A model generated the notes under the pieces. It had not been told where the DNA came from. It ran no database searches and worked only from the letters and a program-made list of their open reading frames with translations. From NCBI RefSeq assembly GCF_004027225.2, contig NC_044288.2, positions 20,532,744 to 20,596,743 on the forward strand: a DNA stretch of 64,000 bases. The letters run 5' to 3'. The stretch comes from Strigops habroptila. Its lineage: Eukaryota > Chordata > Aves > Psittaciformes > Psittacidae. A program made the translations under genes and the position numbers. Below, piece after piece: positions 1 through 11,900 of the stretch. How positions within the stretch are numbered: the stretch's first letter is position 1; every line of letters begins with the position of its first letter.

Positions 1-3000
1 CTCAGCCACAGAACACACAGGTTGAGTCCTCTTGGCACAAGAGGCTGGCAACATTAAAAAGTTTCTCTGTATAGCAGAAAAGAAAGATTACTCACTTCAG
101 TCACTGCTGGCAGAAAGAAAAACAACCCAACCCCAACCTGTTACAAGGCAGCCTGCAGCCATCACACATTCAATGTCTGATAAACACAAATAATTATGAC
201 TAAGTTTTCCTGATGCTCAAGAGAATCTTTTGCAGCCAGGAACTGCCATTTACAGATCTGGAACTGACAACTGAAGTATATTCAAAATTCACATGAATCC
301 CAGTAAATCAAGTGCCTGTTTTTGACATATGCAGTCTTCTTGCTAATGAAAACCACTGAATGAGACCAATAAACCTTCCTAAAATAAGCATCACTTACAC
401 TAAGCACTCGATTTCATGTATTCCATCTCAGTCCACTCTAAATCATTTTTCCAGTGCTCCATCTTCTCCATGGGTTTTAAGATTCCCTCCTGCCTACTGC
501 AAAAATAGCCCCTATTTCCTCATCTAAACCAAGAAACAGGAGGTGTTCCTCAATATTCTTACCTACTAGAACATACAAGAGGATTGTTGTGTCAATGTAG
601 CCAGAGCTTTCAGGCTGGGATCCTTGCTCAAGTATTAAATCCCATGCATTAAACCAAAGTGAAAACAACTTCAAAACCAGAAGATGAACAAATGCATCTG
701 TTTGCAGATGTAAAAGCTTATATCCATCCCAGACAGCTCCCTTTTTACAAGGAGTCCCATGGAATGATGAGGGGCAATGGGCACAAGTTACTCCTGGGGA
801 GATTCTAAATGGACACTAGAGGAAAAATCTTCACTGTGAGAACCACCAGTCATCGGAATCACCACCCCAGGGAAAGGGTGGATTCCCCAACATGGGACAC
901 TTTTAAGGTGTTAAGGTGCTGGGACATGTAGTGTGGGTCATGCTCTGCCTAGAAAGGTTGGACTAGATGACCCTTGAGGTCCCTTTATATATTTTATTTG
1001 TATAAGGTATTGAGTTTGCCCTCACAGATCCTAAATGGTACGCATCCACTTCACAGCCTCCCTTTTCCCCTGGCTATCCCGTCACACTGTGGATGAACAC
1101 ATGCTCCCAACAGGCAATGCTCTGAAGCCACCATGATGGAGGAACATGGCTTGAAATCAGCTCCTCTTTTCCCTTGGTTTGAAGTAGGACCGATTCACTA
1201 CCTACCCACCACGTGACACCACTGGTTTTATTCATGATTTGGGAAAGGGAAGAGTTCAACAAGGTTAGGGATTTTCCTAGAAGAAAATCTTAGTTAATTA
1301 GTAATCTCCATGTTTTACTGAAGGCAAATGAGAGGAACTTATGGACCTAGCTGAAACTTAACACCCAGGAAATGTTAAAACCACCAGAGAGGTGCTTTTC
1401 AGCTCTTCATCAGCCACTAAAACATCCATTTCTTTACTTAATAGGAAAGAACTTTCCTGAAGGACAGATATACAGTCAGGTAGCTCTCAAAACTTCTCCT
1501 GGTCAGAGGAGCCAGCCACACATGTTCACTCTCACTTACCACCAGCATTCTGACAAATACAACACAGTATCTCAACCATGAGTAATCCTTCTGGGTCAAG
1601 GACACTTCTTTCAAAGTCTAGGATGCTTTGGAAGAGCTAAAGACGAAAAGAAGTTTGAGAAGAATCTGCAAGACTCATTTAAAGCAGAGGAGGGGAGAAA
1701 TACAGAAACTAGCTATTAATAGGGTATATCAAGAGGTTAGAGCTCAGACAAGCATGTAACCCTAACTAAATGAACTCTTATATCCAAATATTAATTCATC
1801 TGTACCCATTTTCCCCTCTTATTCAGAGGAAGCATGGGTTTATAATGTAGACTACAATACAAGGTTGCTACAAAAACCCAGTATCATTTGAAAGGTAAAC
1901 TAATCTAATAGTTTATCACAGAACTCCAAGGTCATGAGGCACCAATGAGAAAGTTTCTATAATATAATCCCTGGAGGCAAGAACTTCTCAAAAAAAAACC
2001 CCCAAATTTACAGAAGTACTTGAACAAATAACTGATTTCTGAAGTTTTGCTCACAGCATCCCATGCCTCACACAGGCATTCCCATTAGGGAGATAAGCTT
2101 TACACAAGGACTTCAGATGGAGTTTGCATGGTACATGGGCTGCTACTAGGAAATAAAGTAGCCACAGAAGGAAAATGAAAGCACCCTACTGAAGACTGAG
2201 GCTTCAGAGATCAACTTAAACACTGAGATCTGCACACAGTCCTCACACAAGATGCACAAGTGATTTTTCTTGCTTCAAGTTTTAAGTGAGAAACAAACCT
2301 AAGAAAGGTTCTTTTTTTACATATAAGTCAGACTTGCCTCTGTTTTAAATCCAAGAGTCACTTTTACCCCTGAACAGCTTGATACTTCTAAGGAATCTTC
2401 ATGCATGTTACAAGAACTCAAATGACCTACTAAGATCAAAGCCTCCTCACCTGTAGAGTCCAAACCCCAGGTCTGAACTCCTCCAACAAGCAGCCAATTC
2501 AGTAATCTCACTGCTCCCAACTGTAAAGGCCAGGCCACATGTGTGCAGAGGAAAAGGAGTCCCTTTATATTGCCCTTCTCTCCACATTTAACCTTATTCT
2601 AAGTGAACGTCAGAGGGATGGTCCGAGCTCTAAGCACAGCACCATCCAGCTATCCTTACAGCTGTATTTCGGGATCCTCGGACATGAGGAGAGCACCCCA
2701 CTATCAAGCCCACAGGGGAGCAGCTGGGTAGCCCCAATTTAAACCAGAACACAAGGACTCGTGGTTCACCAGCTGTAGTCTGGCCTTGCATTAATGCTCA
2801 AATGAACCTTTCTTCCCCGCCCCAGACTGTAACTAGTTGACTGGTGAAACCTATGTGCAAATTTGTAACTCAATATAGATGTTCTGCTAAATTTGGTAGA
2901 TGTCTCCCTACCAAGGGGCAGCACCACATATTTATATAATTACACAGTAGTATTTCACATCTTTACTTTCTACACCTATCATTAGAAAACGGTTGCTGAC

Positions 3001-6000
3001 ATTTATTTTAGGTCATGTACTCAACTGGGTCAAGCTGCGCTAAAGGGAAACTAGAGTTCTGTAAGAAACTTTGGGAATCGGTTCATTTTAAAGGGTTATT
3101 GAACAGTAAGTGTAACCCACAACCAGACAGATTGTTTCTGGCTACCCCAGGCCAGACTTTCAAAGTTACTGAGATACCTACCAAGATTTTTTACCAGGAA
3201 TTAGCTGCCAAGTCAGGCTGGGAATGAACAAATACTGTACTACTAATCAGCTCTCTGCATCCTTAAGCATCACATCTCAATACCTTTGGAAACCTGGACC
3301 CATTAACCCTCCATGTATTCTAATCAGTGAATAATTCTTTGAGAGAATTTTCCAGTTTGTTCCATCTCTTACTCCCTGCACTTTGAAAGAGCTGCTCAAA
3401 GGAAGAAAAACATTAACTGCTAAACTGAAACTCACATGTTTTCAGAGAGAAGGCTTTTCTGCCTAGTATTATCTACCTGAACTTACATCAGCTTTTTGAA
3501 TTACTATTCCTTATGGTCAAGAAAATGCTGCCATTTACATTATTTCAAATATAATCCAGAAAACTGAAATGTATAAGGATTAAGCTCAGAAGTCAAAGCT
3601 ATATCATGTATGTCATTTAAGCAGCAGTGCCATGTTCAGAAGGTTCACATAGCAACGACTTTAACAGACTACACTGCCAATTTAAACCAAACTACCTCAG
3701 TATTTACTCTGAATTCAAATCCCAGTTTAAAAATTAAGAGAATTCAGATTTTGGGGGGGTGAAGATGAAGCCCCAAACAAAATCTCCAAGTACTGAACTG
3801 ATCTGGAGTGCATGCCATTCAAGTATTAATTCTACTCATCACAGGAGGTAGGTTATGTCTGATTTTTAATTATGCTTTATGTAAATATCCCCAGAGGCTT
3901 ATGCAATAGATACAGGCTTAAGTAAGGCAAGCTGGTGGAGGCAGGCAGCCTGCTCTGGAGAGGGAAGCTGAGAGGTGAATTGACTCCATAGCCAAGAGGT
4001 GGGTGAGCTCCAGTTGCCACTGAAGGCCTCCAAAACCCTGAATCACAGAACACAAGAGACTTGCTGCATTGATACGCTCACCACCAAAAGCCACTTACTG
4101 AACTGAGCTTTAAGCTCCTCTGGCACTTCTGCCAGCACAGCTGGCTTCTCCTACTTGATTTACAACAGATCAGCAAACCACACAATCCTGCGAGTACTAA
4201 CACTGCCATATTTATCACTTGCTTCAAGTCTCTATTTCTACAGCCCAGTTGTCTGCCACAATGGGTTTTGATAAGAACCTCCATGCTTTGTGGCCAGAAG
4301 CTCTCAGCCACCAAGGACCCAATGGACCTCATCTACACACACTATTAATCACCGCCCTGCCAGCACACCTTCACCTTGACCTACAGGCTTCACAACTAGC
4401 ATGGAGGAGGCTGTTTAATGCTCATGCCTTTGGCACCACTTTAAGTGCCAGCAAAATTCACAAGGAACAGTAGTAATATAGTTAAAATTACGCCAAGATC
4501 TCACTTGAAACAAGTTGCAGACAGTGTCCAAACCCTGATCACGCTTAGAAGGCGACTATTCACACCGAGGTCAAAAACACCTCATCTCTCAGACAGCAAC
4601 CAGTGGCAAAAGCTTCTCCAAACGCCCTCTGTTTCACATAGAAACAGCACAAAGCCTCCTGGCCTCGTCCCTCCATGCCCAAAGGCATGCTTCAGCTTGC
4701 AATTGTCTCTATTTGCATGTGATAATTTTAACTGGTAATTCTAGAAAATATTCTGTACAGCTGCATTTAAATTCTACCTTGCAGACCTGACGCAGCTCAT
4801 TTATATGGGACCCACTTCAGTCCCTGCTTTCCCAGCCACAGCCTGGTGACTCCCACCAGTGGGCACTGAGTTAAGAAACCAGAAAGCTTCCAGTTCTCTC
4901 CCAGTTCTGCAAGGCAGAACACAGTACCCTGTCTTGACCTGTAAAATGGGGACAGTGCTCCCACCATAAACTACTTGAAGATCTGATGCAAGAAATGCAA
5001 TATATTTTTTTTAAAGTTAAGCTAAAATCTATTGCTCTTTTCATTCTCTAGATAAATACTTCATTGCACTCCTCATCCTGAGCTTCACTGGTGATTTTAT
5101 TCTCTCCCTTATTTGCCATTTTGGCTAATCCAGTTATTTTAGCATACTAAACTCGGACTTACACAAGGATACAACACCTAAAAGCACTGCAGGCACACAG
5201 CAGAGCCTACAGAACATCGTACCATTATTTTTATGACTTCAAAAGCAGAGGCAGGAGTACAGAACAAGGCAGCATGGCAAACTCTCTATTTATTTTAATT
5301 CTCCTTTCTAGTTCTCACTAATTCCACTCACTGGTAATAGCTGAAGGCGTACACCCAGATCAGTGACTCATGGCACAAGACCACAGTCCAAACAGTCACT
5401 GGGTTTTCAAAGCAGTGCTGTTCAAGGATTGCAGTGTTCCATCCCAGGAATTTAACTGACTTTTCTTTGTTAAAACAAAAAACAAACCACTGGCAGCAGG
5501 TGCTTCTTTACTTCTCGTACATACAACATCCCTCTTGGTGTTCCCAGCCACAGGCAGAGTCCAGCACCATGCACAGACATGGGCACATCCTCCCACTCAT
5601 GCCTCTTCCCCAGGTTACTCTCCACAACCAGAAACAAGAGAGACCAACTCCCCAGGCAATTTCAGCTTCCAGATTAGCCCAATTCCTCAACGCGTGTTCT
5701 GGAAATCTCCAAGTATTTTTATTCCAATTTTTTTTTTTTTCTTTATTAAATATTTTCAATCAGAAAGCTTTTCCCAGGTTTTTCAAATGAATAATTTTAC
5801 TTTAACAGCTGTTTGGAAACCTTTCTTTTTTTTTACCTCAATGCCAACCTCCCAGATACATTATTTCTAATAGGCTGCCTTTCTTAACACTTGCTATTAG
5901 TCAAAAGACCAATAGAGGACTTAGTAAACACCTCAGCTGCTCAATCTACACATCCTTTAAATAATGGGGCGTGTTCAAAAGGGATAAGCTTCCAAAGCAG

Positions 6001-7611
6001 AGCCCTGCTCATCTTGTACAGAGCCACAAACACCCATTTCTCATCATTTTCCAGGTTCAGTAACTACCGCTTTAGTATCTTCAAACATACATTAAAACAT
6101 GACATAAAAGACATCCTGGAGAGCAGAAACTCATCAATTCTATTTACGGTGGGTCTTCCAGCTCACCAAAACAGGTATGTACTTGAAGACGTAATCCCAT
6201 ATCATCCTATGCTCAGGATAGCAATCACACAAGGAAGGTTCACACGCAACCACCCAACTGCCTGATCATCACAATTTTAGTTTAGTTAATCATCCTGCTG
6301 TTAACACAATGTTTAACTCGGTGAGGGGGTCATAAGCAAAGTGCAAATGTGGGTCTGCATCAGTTTCATCACTTTTATTCAGATAAGACCTGCCAGTTCG
6401 GGTCTCAGGAAGGATGGACAAAAGAGGATCCTCAATGGAAGGCAAAAAAGGATGAATGCAGGGTCCCCTCCTTCCACTTCTTCCAAAGAAATGTGGACAC
6501 ATACCAAAGTACCCACTCCTGGCCCCCAAAGCAAAACGGGTATGTATGGCCTCAGCTACCATCTTCTTCCTCCTGCAGAAGCACACAGAAGTACAAAACA
6601 TTGGAACTGCAACAAGCTTGCAAGCGCTAGCCACATTCTCCTACTTTCCACTAAGGCTACATCAGGGCTACAATGGCAACTGTGACCCCAAGTCTTCTTT
6701 CTAAAAGCAGAAACTTAAGGAAAGAAGATTCACCCACTGGTGTAGGATGAGTGGGCAGCAGTGACAGATAAAAGCTTTCATTTATCTTCTCTCCCTAGGC
6801 TACATAAAGCAGTATTAGATGCATATTTACAGGCCCAACAATGCTCCATTTGGGATGGGATAAGGCTCCAGTCCCTCCCCCACACCCTTCCCTTCAAACT
6901 CTCTGCAGGTTTGGAAGATCAAAGGAAGACACCTCCATCACCCTCTTCCATTTTGCTGAGCAAGAAATATTTCTATTGCATAAAAATGTATGCGTGTGTG
7001 TGTATATATGTATAGAAATAAGGAATTTAGCAGAGCCTGGGAATCTCATATTCTTCCTCCCGAGTCCAGGGCAGCAATACCGGGGGCCGGAGGCTTTACT
7101 TTGTTCTCCGCTGGGTGGAGGATCTCACCTCCCCCTCCAAACCTGGTTCAAAGTAGAAACCACTCCTAGAGGTCAGGAGGCAGCAGCACGGGAGACATCT
7201 TTCCCCCTCCCTCCGCACGCAGGGAGGCAGCAGCAAGCGGAGAGCCCGGCCGCCCCGGGAGGTGCAGGCGGGGCGGCACCGAGACCCCCTCCCCTCGCTC
7301 GCTCCCTCCTCCCCGGCCTCAGCACTAGGCCCGGGGCCGCCCTGCCCGTGCGGGGCCGCCGGGACCCCGCCCCCGCGGCTCCGGTGCGGCCGCTCACGCC
7401 CATGGCGGCGGGGAGGCTCGGGCCGGCGCGGGGGGAAGCGGGGTGTGGTGCGGCCCGCGACCCCCCGCGCCCGTTCGGGAAGGCGCCGAGCGCCCGGCTG
7501 GCGGCGGCGGGCCCGGCGCGGCAAGCGGGAGGGCGGGCGGCGGGCGGCCAGGCCTGTCAGGAAGCGGCAGAGAGGAGGGGGAGGGCCGGGCCCGCCGGCG
7601 GGATCGCTCAC
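1..7611 (-). other. ANKHD1: ANKHD1 intron 1 (part)
   Basis: Sequence downstream of the exon 1 donor on the minus strand. I looked for the next expected exon (in mammals it follows with VESFILDQ) and did not find it, so the intron continues off the left edge. Open frames here are short, low in similarity to anything I know, and unsupported by splice sites. Apart from one CR1-like fragment (about 771-1000) and T-rich tracts near 5728-5750 and 5820-5835, I see ordinary intronic sequence. Confidence -1.
771..1000 (+). mobile_element. CR1-like LINE 3' fragment
   Basis: A diverged CR1 tail in plus orientation inside ANKHD1 intron 1. It carries the usual order of tail blocks: a 'ttcttcactgtgag'-like block, a 'gggtggattcccc' block, then 'gcctagaaaggttgga' and 'gatgacccttgaggtcc'. 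The same variant blocks recur in order at 37775-37972, which marks both as the same CR1 subfamily. The terminal octamer repeat is eroded here. The 5' boundary is approximate. Confidence -1.
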
Positions 7612-7887
7612 CTCGGACACCTCGTCCTCGTCGCTGCCGGAGCCGCCGCCACCCCCGCTCCGCAGCACTGCGGCCGCCAGCTTGAAGTCGAGGGCGGCCT
7701 CGCCAGCCGCGGGTGCGCCGGGGCCTCCCGGCCCGCCGGGCCCGGCCTCCCCGAAGAGGCGCACGGCCCGCAAGCCCAGCGGGGAGGGCCCGGCCGCGGC
7801 GGGCGGCTCGGCGGCGGGCGGCGCGCGGGGAGCGACCGAGTCGATCTCCTCGTCGCCGACGGGGGCGGCGGTGCCGTCCGTGAGCAT
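7612..7887 (-). CDS. ANKHD1: ANKHD1, first coding exon (partial gene)
   Basis: First coding exon of ankyrin repeat and KH domain-containing protein 1, a very large cytoplasmic scaffold (ankyrin repeats plus a KH RNA-binding domain) related to Drosophila Mask. The 92 codons start at the ATG at 7887-7885 (MLTDGTAAPV) and end at GAG followed by the donor GTGAGC (7611 downwards), phase 0. The block RLFGEAGP, the segment ALDFKLAAAVLR, a glycine run and the acidic end SGSDEDEVSE are what I recall of the ANKHD1 N-terminus; the paralogue ANKRD17 starts differently. The ankyrin and KH domains are encoded beyond the left edge. The frame is open upstream to 8064, but the 5' part lacks family similarity and lies in the promoter, so the internal ATG is chosen. 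Alanine, proline and glycine richness follows from the CpG island. Confidence -1.
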
Positions 7888-8576
7888 CGCGCTGATCCGG
7901 GGCCGCCGCCGCTCGCAGAGCCCAGCCGTCTCTGTCCCCTCACGGCACCGCAGCAGCGCCACTAACTTCTCACACCCTACCCGGCCGCGGGCGCCGCGCC
8001 GCCCCCCCCCGCCGCCGCTCCGCCCGCGCCTATTGGGCTCGCTCGGCCGACGGCGGCTTCTCATTGGCTGCGGCGCCCGTCACTCAGGAGCGCGTCACGC
8101 GCTCCCAGCATGCTGCCCTGAGAGCGCACGCCGAGGCGGTTAGCGCCCGCCGCCCCGCCCCGCTCCCCCGGCCTCGCTTCCTGAACTCCCCGCGAGCCGA
8201 TTGGCGCCGCCGAACATCAGTCACGCGCCTCGCCACAGCCGCGGGCGCCCACGGGGCGAGCGGGCTGCCGCTCACAGCGAATCCGGGAACCGCGGGTTCT
8301 GATTGGCAGCGGGGCACATCGCTCACAACGCGCGGCGCCTGGCGCCGCCCTATTGGTTCCTGCCGTGCCCTGGGCCCGCCTCCCCTTCGAACCCCTCTGA
8401 AGGTCTCCCGTCAGCGTAAGGAATCGTCACGCGCCCGCCTGTCGCGGCGCGATTGACGCCGCGCGCTGCATGTCAAGGCGAGCGGCCCGCCCCCTCCCTT
8501 CCCTCGCCCCCCCCGCCAAGGTCCCGAGGGCGGCCCGCCATAGGCTGAGCGCGCTGTCACTCCGCTCCGCCCGCTG

Positions 8577-8603
8577 TGACGTCACTGGCGCGGCCACGTG
8601 GCC
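8577..8603. promoter_or_regulatory. Palindromic CRE next to palindromic E-box
   Basis: A full CRE octamer TGACGTCA lies at 8577-8584 and a 12-bp perfect palindrome GGCCACGTGGCC at 8592-8603, containing the CACGTG E-box. Both are orientation-free binding sites for bZIP (CREB/ATF) and bHLH (USF/MYC) factors by established knowledge. They lie about 690 bp upstream of the ANKHD1 start codon inside the CpG island; use by ANKHD1 is inference. Confidence -1.
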
Positions 8604-8882
8604 CCTGTCACCGCCGCGGCCGGGCCCGGAGGGGCGACGGCAGCGACCGACGGGGGGCAACGTGGTGGTGGGGGAGACCGGAGGGGGCTGCGGGTCCCCG
8701 CGCCCGGGAGCAGGCGGAACGGGGCATGCGGGCGCGGTGCTGCCCGCGGCGGGGCCAGGCCCGGCTGGGCGGAAGGTCACATCGGTCCCCGGTGAGGGTT
8801 ACGGTCCCCGCGGTGCACGGGAGCAGACGGCTGCCCCCAGCCCCCTCTGCCCCTCACCGTGCTCTGCTTCCCGGCTGCGAGC

Positions 8883-8933
8883 CTAGTTGACGGAGATGTT
8901 GATCTCTGGTCCTTGGCGATGCATCAGCTCACA
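8883..8933 (-). CDS. SLC4A9: SLC4A9 exon 21 (last coding exon)
   Basis: Codons 966-981 and TAG at 8885-8883: [16 protein letters not shown]. The EINISVN end matches what I recall of mammalian AE4 and is the best family-specific marker. Acceptor CCCTCCAG. No poly(A) signal can be seen downstream before ANKHD1 starts. Confidence -1.
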   Translation of the reverse strand, partial: CELMHRQGPEINISVN

Positions 8934-11900
8934 CTGGAGGGAGAAGGAAGAGGGCTCAGGGCTGGCCCGTGGCTCCGGCCGGGCTCAGCCCCGCACAGCA
9001 CGCCCGGGACTGGCTGTGGGGGAGCGCAGCGCCCAGCGCATCACCCACCTCCTCGCTATTGCTTTCCTCCTCCTTCTGCCTCCCGGCTTGTTTCCCCTCT
9101 GCCTCTCTTCTGGCGGTTTCGGGCAGGAGGCTGTCCAGCCAGCTCAGGTCATGCAAGGAGAACACGCGCTCCAGTGCCTTCCGGATGCCCACCAGGGCCA
9201 GCAGCTGGGGCCAGGGCAAAGCGCAGGTCAGCATCGCACAGTGCTTGGGGCTGGAGGCCAGGGAACAGGCAGCGTGGTCCCTGTCACACCCCTTCTGTCC
9301 CCCTGGTGAACGCCAGCAAGGTGGCACATCACCTCTCCTGGCTTCGTCCCAGGGGATGGTACTTGTACAACTCCTGCAAAGCAGTGACAGCTTCAAACTG
9401 GGGGGTGAAGGCTGATGCCAAGCCATGAACTGCAGGGACCTGGCAGCCCCTGGGGGTTGAGCACCCAAGCAGCCCCTGCCATTGCATGTGCTCCCACCCG
9501 TGTCCCATGCCCAGGCAGAGCACAGGGGCTCTGCTGATGTTCAGGGCACATGTGGGCAGCACCCGGCCTGGCTCCAAAGCAGTGCTGCCCATAGAATCTC
9601 ATACCTAAAGGTATCTCATGCCCTAAAAGGGGTCTCATACCATCACTGGGAAAATAATAGCAGCCACAGTGGATTTGACGACCCAGAGCAGAGCCAGGCA
9701 CAGCAGCTGGATGATGGTGAAGAGGTGCACCCGGCGCAGGGGCACGTGCCGGAGGTAGGCAAGGTCCGGCTGGTGCTTGGCTGGCATCAGGAGCAGCCGC
9801 ACACGGTCTGTGAGCTGTAGTGAGAGGACAGTGTGTGGGTCACACCAGCTTATGGGCAGCTCTCACCCATCTCGCTGTTGGGCCCACAACTGGGTAGGTT
9901 TGGCATTATTTCCACAGCTCAGCCCTTCTGCCTGCTGTGCTGGCGAGCACTGTGATGCCTGAGTGGGTGAATGCAAGACATGGGGTCCACCGCCTCAGGC
10001 AGGCATCTAGAAAGGACTCAAACTGGTCTTAAAGGGTTAACTGAGAGATGACAACCTCTTGATTCCCCTCCCTGCACGCAGAAAACTGCTGCTGCCTTTG
10101 CCAGAGCTCAACCCCGGATTCCTCAAGTAGACTGAAGGAGGGAGGGGGTTTCCCAGCCTGTCATCCAGAGCTGGGTAATTGCAAGGAAAATGTGCCGTTT
10201 AGAGGAAAATAAAAAAAGGTAGATATTTCTGGAGTAGGGATTTTTTTTCCTCTCTGTGGATTTCTCAGCAGAGAAACAGAGCTGGTACATCAATAGCAAT
10301 GCGAGCACCAAAGGACCAGCAAGTCCCATCTCTGCCTGCAGCTCCTGGATGGGGACATCCCTGTGGCTTTGAGAGGAAGTCTGGGTTATCCACTGGCCTT
10401 TCCACTTCTCCCAAACCACTGTTCTATCAGTGCAACAGTGCTCCCCAGCACCCCAGATACCTCCCTTCCCCTTTCCTCTGCACCAGGAAGGTCCCTCTGC
10501 CCCTGAACCCCGTGCCAGGCTGCACATCACGCGGGCTGTGCTGCACAGTGAGAGCTGGGGTGAAGCCAACCCCTCACCCCAACAGACCCGCCCCAGCACC
10601 CCAGCACAGCCCCGCTCACCTGAATGCTGTTCAGCGCTGCCACCCCCATGTGCAGGAAGACCCCGTACAGCACCGGCATCGGGATATGCTGCAAGACAGC
10701 GGCGAGGGTCAGCAGGGTGCGATTCCCTGTGGGGCTGCCATCACTGAGCATCCTCCCCTGGATAAAACTGAGCCGCAACTTTTGCTTCCTTCATTTCCAA
10801 CAGCCCAGTTTAATTTCATGGCTTTTTGCTTATCTTATGGCTTCAAGGGCTTTAATGTCTGGACACGCTCCCAGCTACACTGCTTGTGTGGGGACATGCA
10901 GTCTTCAGAGAGGAAAAACATGCACTGAGCCTGGTCTCCCACGGTGCGGTAGTGGGAGAGAATCCCCTCCCTGACCTGCTGCTCACTCTCTGGGGATGCA
11001 GCCCAGCACACGGGGGTGGTTCTTGGCTCAAGTGCACACTGAGGCCAGATAATGTCCTATCTGTCACCCACCAGTCCCCCCAAGTCCTTCTGCTCAGGGC
11101 TGCGCTCTATCTGTTCATCCCCAGCCTGTTCTGATGCTGGGGTTGTACCCACCCCAGTGCAGGACCTTGCGCCTGGCCTTGTTGAACCTCTGAGGTTCAC
11201 ATGAGCCCATGTCCCCCAAGGTTCCTCTGGATCCCATCCCTTCCCTCAGGCATATCAACCGTACCACTCAGCTTGGTGTCATCTGCAAATGTGCTGAGGG
11301 TGCTCTTGATCCCACTGTGTCATCGATGAAGATATTAAACAGTATTGATCCCATTAAGGATCCTTGAGGGGCACCACTGGTTACTTGTTTCCACTTGGAC
11401 ATTGATCCAGTGATGGTAACTCTTTGGATGCAGCCACCCAGCCAGTTCCTGGTCCATCTAACAGCCCATCCATCAACCCCATATCTTTCCAATTTGGAGC
11501 CAGGGACCGCACCAAAGGCATCAAAGGACCACATCACAAGGTCATCTTCAGGGGTAAGGACAGAGTTAGAGGAAAAGGGACCTCCTGCCTGCCCCATGTA
11601 ATCCAGATGTGGCCAGGGTGCACTGGAGTGGGGCTCTGCCCCCATGTGGGCTCTGCCCCAATGTGGCAGGGGTGGTAAGCGAGAGCAAACACCAACCAGG
11701 CTCACCCTGCCATGGGGCAGTGAGGAGGGTGGTGGTGGGTGTGTTTGGGGACAGGAAGGGAGCCGGTGCCCATGTGGAGGTTGACATGGGCAGCAGCGTG
11801 CTGCTGTGCCCAGTCCTGCGGTGCTCCCGCCAAACCCTTTGCCCAGCCCTTTCCCACACAGCACTCAGCTCCCTGTGCCTGCCAGCCAGGCTTCCGTGAT

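Larger units (their letters stand above)
7180..8882 (-). promoter_or_regulatory. ANKHD1: CpG island and ANKHD1 promoter
   Basis: A stretch of very high GC and CpG density that starts in ANKHD1 intron 1, covers exon 1 and ends at the SLC4A9 stop codon. Five ATTGG boxes on the plus strand (CCAAT on the transcribed-sense minus strand) lie at 8032-8036, 8063-8067, 8200-8204, 8302-8306 and 8352-8356. No TATA box is visible, as expected for a housekeeping CpG promoter. With CCAAT boxes usually 60-100 bp upstream of the start site, a TSS around 7950-7990 is inferred, giving a short 5' UTR before 7887. Confidence -1.

Noticed and set aside
6841-7965. 374-codon plus-strand open frame
   Set aside because: Antisense to ANKHD1 exon 1 and its CpG island; low-complexity Pro/Ala/Gly translation and no splice or similarity support.
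7096-8064. 322-codon minus-strand frame taken as a single-exon protein
   Set aside because: It is ANKHD1 exon 1 plus promoter upstream and intron downstream. The true coding part stops at the GTGAGC donor at 7611.
11268-11864. 198-codon minus-strand frame as a gene
   Set aside because: Its C-terminal half is a degraded CR1 reverse-transcriptase fragment, the rest is intronic; not a host gene.
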